A program made the position numbers and the translations under genes. From Lasiodiplodia sp. COLG20 (lineage: Eukaryota; Ascomycota; Dothideomycetes; Botryosphaeriales; Botryosphaeriaceae), in assembly GCA_009801085.1 (NCBI GenBank), contig VNWV01000001.1, positions 6,510,001 through 6,574,000 of the forward strand: a stretch of DNA of 64,000 bases, read 5' to 3'. How positions within the stretch are numbered: the stretch's first letter is position 1; every line of letters starts with the position of its first letter. Shown here one piece after another: positions 12,047 to 20,420 of this stretch. The notes below the pieces were generated by a model that saw nothing but the letters and a program-made list of their open reading frames with translations, had not been told where the DNA came from and made no database searches.

Positions 12047-12083
12047 TGCATATCGCCCGCCTTCATTTCCTTCCCTCCCCACT
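12047..12083 (+). promoter_or_regulatory. Mirrored promoter/leader element, ZNFX1-side copy
   Basis: Carries the same 15-bp core TGCATATCGCCCGCC at 12047-12061, followed by TTCATTTCCTTCCCTCCCC and ACT. The core ends 41 nt before the ATG at 12103. It differs from the DDX60-side copy at two pyrimidine positions plus one extra C. Confidence 0.8.
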
Positions 12084-12102
12084 GCAACCCGACCGTACCG
12101 CT

Positions 12103-15100
12103 ATGTCCAAAAAGAAACAACCATGCCGTTTGTTCAACCGGCCCGGAGGCTGTCGTTATGGAGTTTCCTGCAGATTCTCTCATGCAACTCCTTTGACGGC
12201 CTCAGCCGAGACTCCTCGACGCCCAACTCAAGAGAAGAATCGCGGCCTATCCAACACTGAGGTTGAGTTCCGTAATTGGAGATTCATGATTCCGATGGAC
12301 GGCAGCCCACCCGCACCTCTGGGCCCCCAACTTTCAACATTCCTCCGGAAGGGCGCTGAACTAGTAGCCTCTGATCCAGGAATTCGTCAGGATGTAATCT
12401 CTCGACTGGCGTCCACTGGCGGTCTGGCGCGCGTTAGAGAGCTAGCGGAGCAAGACTTTTCATCGCTCAGTGACAGCATGAAGCTTCGCAGGTTCCTCAG
12501 CCACCATGTCCCGTTCTTCCAAATCATCACGCATCCTGATGTACTTTGTTCTATCCTCTTGGAGCAACCGCTCGGTGACCTGTTCACCTTCCTCTATGGC
12601 ATCAATGGCCAAAGAGCTGTGCCGTTCTTCTCATTCATTGCTCAAGTTCTCTCGGACACTATCGCCACGGCATTACCCGCGACATCTCCCTCAAGGGAGG
12701 AGATTTTCCAGCTCACCTTCTTTGCCTTGGCCAAAGTCATCGACATTAATGGCAGTGCTCAGATTAACCCCGACATTGTCAACCTTACCGGAGTCTTCTC
12801 AGTCTTGCTCACCCAGTTAGCCGAAGCGCACGGTGAAGCAGCATGCGAGAAGCCACTTGCTTCTCTTACCAGAATCCAGCAGCGACTGGGAATTGGAGAC
12901 GCAATACCGGCAATCACCACCAAGCCCAAGAGTTCAGCCAAGCAGACGTCCTTTACTATTCCGATTGACCCACCGGGCCACCTCTCACCTCAAGGACCGC
13001 GTCACAACAACGACCATGCGGATATACAAAAGATCGAGGTGCTTCCAACTTGGCAAGAGGTTCAATCGCTGAGACCAGAGTATCTTCCTGTGAAGGATCC
13101 ATCCACCTGGCACAAGCCAGGAATTCAAGGTCTTCTCGACAGAAACTTCCGGCTACTTCGAGAGGATACTGTCGGTCAGCTTCGGGATGTCATTCAGGCC
13201 GAGCTGGTGCGCATGCAAAGCCCTGGAAACAGTGCGATTGGTTGCAACAAGAATCAGCAAGGCGTTCGCACTTACACATATTACGGCGTCAGTGTCTCAG
13301 ACTTTTCAGTTGACCGCAGGGACGGATTCCGTTGCCAGGTCTCATTTCCACAGCTGCAGCATGTCCGAGTAATGAGCGCAAGAAAGAGAGCAGAGTGGTG
13401 GGAACAGTCACGGCGTTTGCAGACAGATGCGCTAGTATGCTTACTAGATAAGACTGGTCTGCTGCTCTTCTGTTCGGTGGTCACCGAGGCGACGGCAGCG
13501 GCGAAGCCGAATACAACTTCCAATCATGCTGGCAACGAGTCGGCTGGGATGAAAGAACGGAGTCTCCATTCAGACAGCGAAACCGCATATCTGAGGCTGT
13601 GCTTGGTTGAGCAGAGTGACGAACACATTGACGACCTTTTGCGTCGTTCATGGAGCACCCGTCAAATGTGCCTGGTTGAATTCCCAGGTGTGCTTCTGCC
13701 GGCTTTCCAACCTACACTCAAGGCTTTACAACAGATGTCATCGAGCGGTGATGTTCCATTCTCCGAATTTCTCGCACCAAGCCAAGAGGTATCAGGTGTT
13801 GTGCGCGTTCCGCCCCCCGCTTATGCCAGACGTCCAAATTTCCATTTCGATCTTCGCAGCATCACGAATGGAACTACGAGGATTCAACTCTCGCCCCAGG
13901 GAGGATTTTGCATCAGTGAGCTGATTGAAAACTCCTCACTCGATGATGCACAAGCAAAAGCAGTGGTAGACTCGCTCACGCGTAGTTTCGCGCTCATCCA
14001 AGGCCCACCCGGCACCGGAAAAAGCTATACCGGCGTCGCTTTGATCAAGGCTCTTCTCGACAATCGCAACGCGGCAAACCTTGGTCCCATCGTGTGCGTC
14101 TGCTATACCAACCACGCGCTCGACCAGCTTCTTGAGCATTTGGTGGACGCAAACGTTCCACAGATTATCAGAGTTGGATCACGGTCGAAGTCTGAGGTGT
14201 TGCGGCCTCTCTTGCTCCGCGAGGTCTCCAAGAAAATGGACAAAACTAAAGCCGAGAAGGCCGCTGCTTGGGAGCTCCGGACTGTGATGGAGACAGACGA
14301 GAAGGAGATTGATGATCTCATTTCTGCCCTTGACAATGCAGACTCGTGGATGTTGATCAAAAACCATCTCCAGCGATACTCTCCACACCAACATGATGAT
14401 ATCTTCGGCTCTACCTTTGATGAAGACGGCTTCATGTTGGCAGAGAGGGACCCAAAGAGAGACCTTTCGCGTTGGCTTCGTGGGGGATTTTCGCTCAACT
14501 CAAACCAGTCAGAGCGCACCATCTCTGCCCTCCAATCCTCCTCAGTCTTGTCTTTGTCGCGTGGTGAAAGACAAAAGCTCCATCGCTACTGGGTCAATCA
14601 GTCGCGCGATAGCGCACGTCGCAATCTGGTGCACGCCCTGCGCGAATACAACAATCGAAGAACCAAGTACCAGCGCAACCACTTGGAAATGGACCTTCGG
14701 TGTCTTCAAGAGGCACACATCATCGGTATTACTACCAGCGGCCTTGCACGTAACCTCGAAATCCTTCGTCGTGTTAGGGCAAAGGTCATGATCTGCGAAG
14801 AGGCTGGTGAAGTTCTGGAATCGCACACTCTCACTGCGATGCTTCCTTCGATCGAGCATACAATCCTTATTGGCGATCACGAGCAACTGCGGCCTCAAAT
14901 CCAACGATACGACTTGGGAAGAGAGCATCCTCGTGGTGAGCAGTATTCGCTGGACGTATCGCTCTTCGAAAGACTGGTACGCCCGAACGATGATACGGCA
15001 ATCCATTTACCTTACATCACCCTCGAGACGCAGCGCAGAATGCACCCGATGATCTCTCAACTTGTTCGCGAGACGATCTACCCAAATCTTCAGGACGCGC

Positions 15101-17895
15101 CGTCAACAGCCAATTACCCATTGGTTCCGGGCATGAAGGATCGACTGTTCTGGTTTGACCATCGCGAGTACGAAGCTGGCGCGGACGAGTCTCAGTCGAC
15201 AAGCCACAGCAATGACTTCGAAGTTTCCATGACGGTGGGCCTTGTATCACACTTGATGAAGCAAGGCGTCTACCGCGCTGAAGACATTGCTGTGCTAACT
15301 CCTTATCTGGGGCAGCTTCACAAACTCCGTACCAGGCTCGGTCAGATGTGGGAGCTTATCATCAACGATAGGGATCTTGACGATCTTGAGAAAGCAGGAA
15401 TCTCGAGTGAACAAGTTAGCAAGACATCCGCTCTTAATGCGCTGAAAGTTGCAACCATCGACAACTTCCAAGGAGAGGAGGCAAAAGTCGTCATCATTTC
15501 CCTTGTCCGCTCCAACAAGATGAACAAATGCGGTTTCCTGAAGACATCAAACAGGATAAATGTCCTTTTATCACGCGCACAGCATGGCATGTTCATCATC
15601 GGCAATTCAGAGACCGCAGGAAGCATCCAAATGTGGGCGGATGTTCTCGACATCTTGCGTACCAGCGGGCAAATTGGCAATGCCTTCGAGCTTCAATGTC
15701 CCCGTCATCCGGATAAGCTAATCACAGCTGCCAAGCCGGACGACTTCACTCAGTTCTCCCCTGAAGGAGGGTGCAACCTCAAGTGTGACCGGAGGCTGGG
15801 ATGTGGCCATTCCTGTATCAACAAATGCCACTCTGACCTGCTGCACGACGCTGTCGTGTGTTTGGAGCCTTGTCCCAGACCCTTCAAAGGTTGCGACCAT
15901 TCCTGTCCTCGCACCTGCGGTGTGGCCTGTCCGGAGAAGTGCAAGGTCATTGTATTCGACGCTGCCAGAACACTTCCTTGCGGACATAGAAAGACAGAGT
16001 TGCCCTGCTGGCAATCTCAAGACCTCTCAACCGTGACATGTCAGGTGAAGGTCTTGCGCACCATTACGGGCTGCAAGCACAAAGTGGAGCTTCCCTGCCA
16101 TGTGGATTTCCGGTCCGATAGCTTCTTATGCCCGGCACGCTGTGACGAGCTGCGTCCATGTGGTCACGCATGCACGCATAGATGCCACACATGCAAGACT
16201 CGGGCGAACGAGGTCATTATTGAAGAAAATCACGGCATCTGCCAGCAGGTGTGTGACCGTAATTACAGCACCTGCCACCACAGTTGCAAAGAGACGTGCC
16301 ATGGCGATAAGCCATGCCCTCTCTGCCAAGCTCCGTGCGAAGTCTTCTGCGGCCATTCAAGGTGCAACAAGAAATGCCACGAGCCATGCGCACCGTGTGC
16401 CGAACAAACATGCGCTTCGCATTGTCCCCACAGCAAGTGCAGCCTTCCATGCGCTGCGCCATGCGACTGGATTCCCTGCTCAACGAGGTGCGAGAAGCTA
16501 CTCTCGTGCGGCCACCAGTGCCCGTCTTTGTGCGGAGAAGCCTGTCCGGGCCCCAAGTTCTGCCAGATTTGTGCTGCCGATAGCGTCAAAGACCAGCAAG
16601 TCGACTTCATCGAGATGCTTACATACAGGGAAGTGGACCTTGATGAAGATCCCTGCCTTTTCCCTCCATGCGGTCACATCATGACAATGGCCAACATGGA
16701 CGGTCACATGGACATGTCCAAGCACTACGTCACGGCACCGGATGGGAGATTTGTTGGGCTGAAGCCAGCGCCGCCATTCTCAAGCGACGAACTGAAGGCT
16801 TGCCCAACCTGTCGTGCTCCGCTCCGCAGTATCGCCAGATACGGACGTATCATCCGCCGTGCATTATTGGACGAGTCAACCAAGAAGTTCATCCTCTGGT
16901 CCCGGGAAGATTATCTCCGACTCCAGACGCGATTTCAAGACGCGCACTCAGCGCTCACCAGTACGGCCGATACAGTCGTTGTCCGCGCAGTCGTCCCGAT
17001 GGGGCTCAAAATAGCAACAGGTGGACCCTCAGTCCATTTCAAGTCTATGAAAGCAGCCGCCAACACGCTATCGCTCGAAGGCCGTTACAAGACCATCTTC
17101 TCCCTCCGCAGCCAGATCAACACGCATGTCAACAGAGTCCAGCACGAAGAGCAGCCCTTCCGCAAGGTCCACGACTTCTGCCAAGACGCCCGGCGCAGGC
17201 GCGAGGTGCAAGGCTCCTTCACCTTCTCCGAAGAGATCCTCCAAACGCGCGCACACCTCCTCGCCTCCTCGCTCCTCATCCGCTGCGATCTCGCCATCCT
17301 CTCCGACCTCGTCGCCGTCTGGCGCGACAAGCTGCCCGCCCTACTACGCGGGGACAGCGCCGTCGACCTCTCCGGCAACCGCCGCCGCTGCCTCGAACTC
17401 CTCCAAGAAGCAGACGCTGTGGACAGCCCGGCGCAGAAAGTCGAGGCCCTCCTCTTCTACGCGCAGCACAACGCCATCGAGCGCCTCTTCGCCGCCGCCT
17501 CGCCGCCGAAGCAAGATCAACTCCGCGAAGAAGCCCTCGCCCACGTCGCCACCGCGCGCAAGATCTGCGAAGCGCACCAGGGCACCACCGCCGGCCTGCT
17601 GGACGAGGTTGACGCCGTGGGGAATATGCTGCGCGGAGACACGTTCTTCAGCGTCGTCACGTCCGAGGAGCGCCGCGCGGTGCTGGCGGCCATGGCGACG
17701 GAGTTTCGTGGCACGGGGCACTGGTATTACTGCCAGAACGGCCATCCGTTTACTGTTGGTGAGTGCGGGATGCCGATGCAGCTGGCGAGGTGCCCGCAGT
17801 GCGGCGCGGCGGCTGGTGGCGCGAATCATCAGCCGGCGGAGGGAGTGAGCAGGGCGGAGGATTTGGAGAGGGAGTTGAGGGATTTGCATTTGTGA
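12103..17895 (+). CDS. ZNFX1/Hrr1/SAD-3-like SF1 helicase with CCCH, NF-X1 and RZ zinc fingers
   Basis: One uninterrupted exon of 1930 aa; the start ATG at 12103 opens MSKKKQPCRLF. A CCCH finger (C-x7-C-x5-C-x3-H) lies at about residues 8-27. The UPF1-like SF1 helicase has Walker A GPPGTGKS (about 633), the EEAGE Walker-B box (about 899), GDHEQLRP (about 923), QRRMHP (about 976), TIDNFQGEE (about 1118) and LLSRAQHG (about 1152). A Cys/His-rich NF-X1-type array follows (about 1200-1490). An RZ-type finger (YYCQNGHPFTVGECG...CPQCG) lies at about 1871-1906. This is the architecture of animal ZNFX1, an RNA-binding antiviral and small-RNA inheritance factor. Relatives are S. pombe Hrr1 (RNA-directed RNA polymerase complex) and N. 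crassa SAD-3 (meiotic silencing). A cytosolic or perinuclear RNA-silencing role is inferred. The last ~650 bp are unusually GC-rich at third positions. Confidence 0.93.
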   Translation: MSKKKQPCRLFNRPGGCRYGVSCRFSHATPLTASAETPRRPTQEKNRGLSNTEVEFRNWRFMIPMDGSPPAPLGPQLSTFLRKGAELVASDPGIRQDVISRLASTGGLARVRELAEQDFSSLSDSMKLRRFLSHHVPFFQIITHPDVLCSILLEQPLGDLFTFLYGINGQRAVPFFSFIAQVLSDTIATALPATSPSREEIFQLTFFALAKVIDINGSAQINPDIVNLTGVFSVLLTQLAEAHGEAACEKPLASLTRIQQRLGIGDAIPAITTKPKSSAKQTSFTIPIDPPGHLSPQGPRHNNDHADIQKIEVLPTWQEVQSLRPEYLPVKDPSTWHKPGIQGLLDRNFRLLREDTVGQLRDVIQAELVRMQSPGNSAIGCNKNQQGVRTYTYYGVSVSDFSVDRRDGFRCQVSFPQLQHVRVMSARKRAEWWEQSRRLQTDALVCLLDKTGLLLFCSVVTEATAAAKPNTTSNHAGNESAGMKERSLHSDSETAYLRLCLVEQSDEHIDDLLRRSWSTRQMCLVEFPGVLLPAFQPTLKALQQMSSSGDVPFSEFLAPSQEVSGVVRVPPPAYARRPNFHFDLRSITNGTTRIQLSPQGGFCISELIENSSLDDAQAKAVVDSLTRSFALIQGPPGTGKSYTGVALIKALLDNRNAANLGPIVCVCYTNHALDQLLEHLVDANVPQIIRVGSRSKSEVLRPLLLREVSKKMDKTKAEKAAAWELRTVMETDEKEIDDLISALDNADSWMLIKNHLQRYSPHQHDDIFGSTFDEDGFMLAERDPKRDLSRWLRGGFSLNSNQSERTISALQSSSVLSLSRGERQKLHRYWVNQSRDSARRNLVHALREYNNRRTKYQRNHLEMDLRCLQEAHIIGITTSGLARNLEILRRVRAKVMICEEAGEVLESHTLTAMLPSIEHTILIGDHEQLRPQIQRYDLGREHPRGEQYSLDVSLFERLVRPNDDTAIHLPYITLETQRRMHPMISQLVRETIYPNLQDAPSTANYPLVPGMKDRLFWFDHREYEAGADESQSTSHSNDFEVSMTVGLVSHLMKQGVYRAEDIAVLTPYLGQLHKLRTRLGQMWELIINDRDLDDLEKAGISSEQVSKTSALNALKVATIDNFQGEEAKVVIISLVRSNKMNKCGFLKTSNRINVLLSRAQHGMFIIGNSETAGSIQMWADVLDILRTSGQIGNAFELQCPRHPDKLITAAKPDDFTQFSPEGGCNLKCDRRLGCGHSCINKCHSDLLHDAVVCLEPCPRPFKGCDHSCPRTCGVACPEKCKVIVFDAARTLPCGHRKTELPCWQSQDLSTVTCQVKVLRTITGCKHKVELPCHVDFRSDSFLCPARCDELRPCGHACTHRCHTCKTRANEVIIEENHGICQQVCDRNYSTCHHSCKETCHGDKPCPLCQAPCEVFCGHSRCNKKCHEPCAPCAEQTCASHCPHSKCSLPCAAPCDWIPCSTRCEKLLSCGHQCPSLCGEACPGPKFCQICAADSVKDQQVDFIEMLTYREVDLDEDPCLFPPCGHIMTMANMDGHMDMSKHYVTAPDGRFVGLKPAPPFSSDELKACPTCRAPLRSIARYGRIIRRALLDESTKKFILWSREDYLRLQTRFQDAHSALTSTADTVVVRAVVPMGLKIATGGPSVHFKSMKAAANTLSLEGRYKTIFSLRSQINTHVNRVQHEEQPFRKVHDFCQDARRRREVQGSFTFSEEILQTRAHLLASSLLIRCDLAILSDLVAVWRDKLPALLRGDSAVDLSGNRRRCLELLQEADAVDSPAQKVEALLFYAQHNAIERLFAAASPPKQDQLREEALAHVATARKICEAHQGTTAGLLDEVDAVGNMLRGDTFFSVVTSEERRAVLAAMATEFRGTGHWYYCQNGHPFTVGECGMPMQLARCPQCGAAAGGANHQPAEGVSRAEDLERELRDLHL

Positions 17896-18894
17896 GAAAA
17901 GGGTGATGGTGTTGATTGAGTTCTATGTAGTGTGTGGCATCGGGTGAGCGATGGGCATCACTTAGCTAAGCGTATCGAGAGAAGTTAGATAGATTAGAAA
18001 ACAAGAGAGACTAGAAAGCAAAGGAGACTAGGAAAGAAAAGAAAGTAGAATAGAAAAGAGACTAGAAAATGAAGAGAATTGTTGAAACCTGGTTTCGACT
18101 TGACTGTTAGCCTTTTCGGCCATTGCCTGTCTGTTCTTGATACGAAGTTGTTCCTGGTTCCAGCCCTGTGTGCCGTGATAGAGCGGCGATACGAGACAGG
18201 ATTTTCAAAGAGGGTGAATTCTTTTTCAGGGGCAATTACCAGATCCAACGATTGCCGGCTAAACCCAACAATCGTCGGCCAAACCCAACTTCTTCACCAA
18301 AATCCACCATCATTTGACCGCAGCAGAACTTCAACGAAATTAAGATCTAAGTACTTTCTTACTACTATAGCAATAGTTAGGCCTATAGATATCTATTGAC
18401 AAGTTTTGTAAAAGAGAAGGTTAACCTGCACGGTCTAAGAGTTGAGTTTGGTAATTTACCTCCTTTTTAACTCACGTTATAGGTAATTGAAGCTATTATA
18501 GAACGTAATTCTAGATTAACTATTATACACTAAGATCCGGATTATAGCATGAACTGCACACATGTTCTGTATGTCTTTGTTGTTGTTTTAAGAAAAAGGA
18601 AATAGCCAAGGTATTAAAACTGTATTTAATGATCTTGCTATTTTTCGCGGTAATGTTAGGAATGATCCTGTCCCAGCGGCGTCCCCAAGTCATTATTGTA
18701 GATTAATACTGATCTTTCATCCACTGCGATTATTTTTTCTTTTAAAGAAAGGCAATGGTGAACAGGTTCTCAACTGTCAATTCGAAGTAGCAAAAGTTGG
18801 GTGCGATGAGTTTGTATTAAAAAATACTCTATAGTCTAGTGATACATATATCGGATTACAGTACAACACATTAGGTAGACATTGACGATGACGC
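17896..18894. other. Intergenic region with polypurine tract and AT-rich block
   Basis: Lies between the 3' ends of the convergent ZNFX1-like and phiA-type genes. It contains the polypurine tract entered separately and, at about 18330-18560, an AT-rich block full of TA dinucleotides (TATAG, ATTATAC, TAACTATTATAC). That composition is typical of old repeat-induced point mutation, but no parent element is recognisable. No coding signal was seen. Confidence 0.55.
17976..18079 (+). repeat. Polypurine tract with repeated GAGACTAGRAA motif
   Basis: About 100 nt are almost all A and G on the plus strand, broken mainly by the T and C of three recurring GAGACTAG motifs starting near 18007, 18023 and 18058. 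It begins ~80 nt after the ZNFX1-like stop codon and so probably lies in its 3' UTR. Confidence 0.7.
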
Positions 18895-19509
18895 TTAGTT
18901 GTAAACGCAGACAGTAGCAGGGGCCTCGACCTGGTTGACCTTGACCTCGAAGGAAAGGCACTTGTCCTTGCCAACGGCCTTGCTGTACATCTTGGCGGGG
19001 TAGATCATGTACTCGCCAGCGGCCTCAGTAGGGCAAGCCAGCCAGTTGGACTCGCCGTCCCAGAACAGCTTGATCTGATCCTGCTCGGAGCCAGCCATGG
19101 AGAACTTGTCGGCCAGCTGGGAGGGGCTGGTGAACTGGTCAGGCAGAGTGAAGCCGAGGAGGCCATCGGCAGCGCCGGAGATGTCGACGAAGCCTGTGGG
19201 AAAGATGTTAGCGTTGTTGGATGTTGAGAGAGAACTGTCTCGTGACTTACCCTGCTGCTGGTTCTGCTTGCCATCGGCGTGGAAGGAAAGAGCACCGGCG
19301 GAGCCGACGGTGACGGCGGGGGAAACATCGCCGCAGGTGGAGGTGGTGGCCTTGCCGAGGTACCACCAGCCGCCGCTGACCTTGAGGGCGGCGCCGTCGA
19401 TGGTCTGGCCGGAGGCGGAGGCAACGAGGTTGTAGTAGGTGGTGGCCGGGGCGGCGAGAGCGCTGCCAGCGCAGGCGAGGGCGGAAGCGAAAACGGTGGC
19501 GGTCTTCAT
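18895..19509 (-). CDS. phiA: PhiA-type secreted cell-wall protein
   Basis: Two exons (19509-19251 and 19193-18895) with a 57-nt GTAAGT...CAG intron give 185 aa, matching the usual length of this family (Aspergillus PhiA is about 185 aa). The intron length is a multiple of three and contains no stop, so the reading frame runs through it; the consensus splice sites justify removing it. The N-terminus MKTATVFASALACAGSALAAP is a clear signal peptide. The mature protein starts TYYNLVASASGQTIDG and ends with two Cys near the C-terminus (KCLSFEVKV, TVCVYN). PhiA is a cell-wall protein needed for phialide and conidium development in Aspergillus; the exact role here is inferred. A TATA box lies upstream. 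Confidence 0.88.
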   Translation of the reverse strand: MKTATVFASALACAGSALAAPATTYYNLVASASGQTIDGAALKVSGGWWYLGKATTSTCGDVSPAVTVGSAGALSFHADGKQNQQQGKSRDSSLSTSNNANIFPTGFVDISGAADGLLGFTLPDQFTSPSQLADKFSMAGSEQDQIKLFWDGESNWLACPTEAAGEYMIYPAKMYSKAVGKDKCLSFEVKVNQVEAPATVCVYN

Positions 19510-19624
19510 GGTGAAAGTTGGAGTTGGAGTTGGAAGTTGGTGGTTGGTGGTTTGAAGTGGTAGTGGATGAGGAGGCTGGTTGATTGCTGTGTGGATGGCT
19601 GGTGGAAGTAGACTTTGTTGTGAT

Positions 19625-19631
19625 CTTTATA
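19625..19631 (-). promoter_or_regulatory. TATA box of the phiA-type gene
   Basis: TATAAAG on the minus strand, about 115 nt upstream of the ATG at 19509. This is a usual distance in strongly expressed fungal cell-wall protein genes. Confidence 0.55.
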
Positions 19632-20420
19632 CTTTTTTCTCTAGTGCATTTGTTGTATTCTTAGAATCGCAGACCCCTGAGAGTCGGTAGGGCTATGCAC
19701 GTCATGGTGGCTCGGCCGGAACGTGCGGGGTGTCCGTTCGCTCGTATTTACTTGGCGTGCAACCGTGGGGATTAACCGGTCAATCCGACGGCGCCGAGCT
19801 CATAGGGCTGCAATAGGAGCGATGAACTTAATGCGAACACGCCTACAGCAGCGTTCAACTAGAGGGACTATCGATTCCGAAGAGGTCAGGTGTGGAGGTG
19901 CAGCGGGATCCCCGGGAAACCACTCAACCACCTTTCCATCCCGCTATTGTTCACACTAGCTATAGCAGATACCCTACCCCACCTTGCCAAGTGCAAAGAT
20001 GTTTAAGGAGAAGTTCCAGAAAGTCTCAAATACGAATTGCGTTGTCGATGCGGGCCATAGCCAAGCCACAAGCTACGTGCTTCGAAGCGTCGTAAGCTCC
20101 TTTTGACCAGATTGGTTACGAGAGACTAAGCTTTAAGCTCCACTATCTTCTTATCCTCATATTGTATAGGGGGGATCTGTGTTCGTGTTTTGCCCTGTAG
20201 AAGCAACTGTGGAGCGGGGCTAGCTGCATATGGACCAACCCCACAATATGTGGAGAACAACACCTTGGGAGACATCGCGGTCTACTTGCCCGCTTGGTCA
20301 AAAAAATTGCTCAACAAAAGCTCGGGGAAGAACTCAAGTCACAAATGGCAGATACCCCGAAGGCCTCTGGTGGTGATTCCGTTTCGCTGTTTGATGTTGT
20401 CCGCAGCCTGTGGCGTTGGT
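19632..20420. other. Intergenic region
   Basis: Holds the distal promoter of the phiA-type gene and the 3' flank of the GMC pseudogene. No recognisable gene or repeat. Confidence 0.5.

Larger units (their letters stand above)
11418..12102. promoter_or_regulatory. Bidirectional promoter between two antiviral-type helicase genes
   Basis: 685 bp separate the two ATGs. A near-identical ~36-bp element occurs once in front of each gene in mirror orientation (entered separately), and a ~100-bp foldback element sits in the middle. An A/T-rich stretch at 11660-11700 separates the left element from the foldback. No TATA box at a typical distance was seen for either gene. The symmetry suggests co-regulation from one control region. 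Confidence 0.7.

Noticed and set aside
17344..17889. Minus-strand open frame opposite the 3' end of the ZNFX1-like gene
   Set aside because: A by-product of high third-position GC; the sense frame encodes the RZ-type zinc finger.
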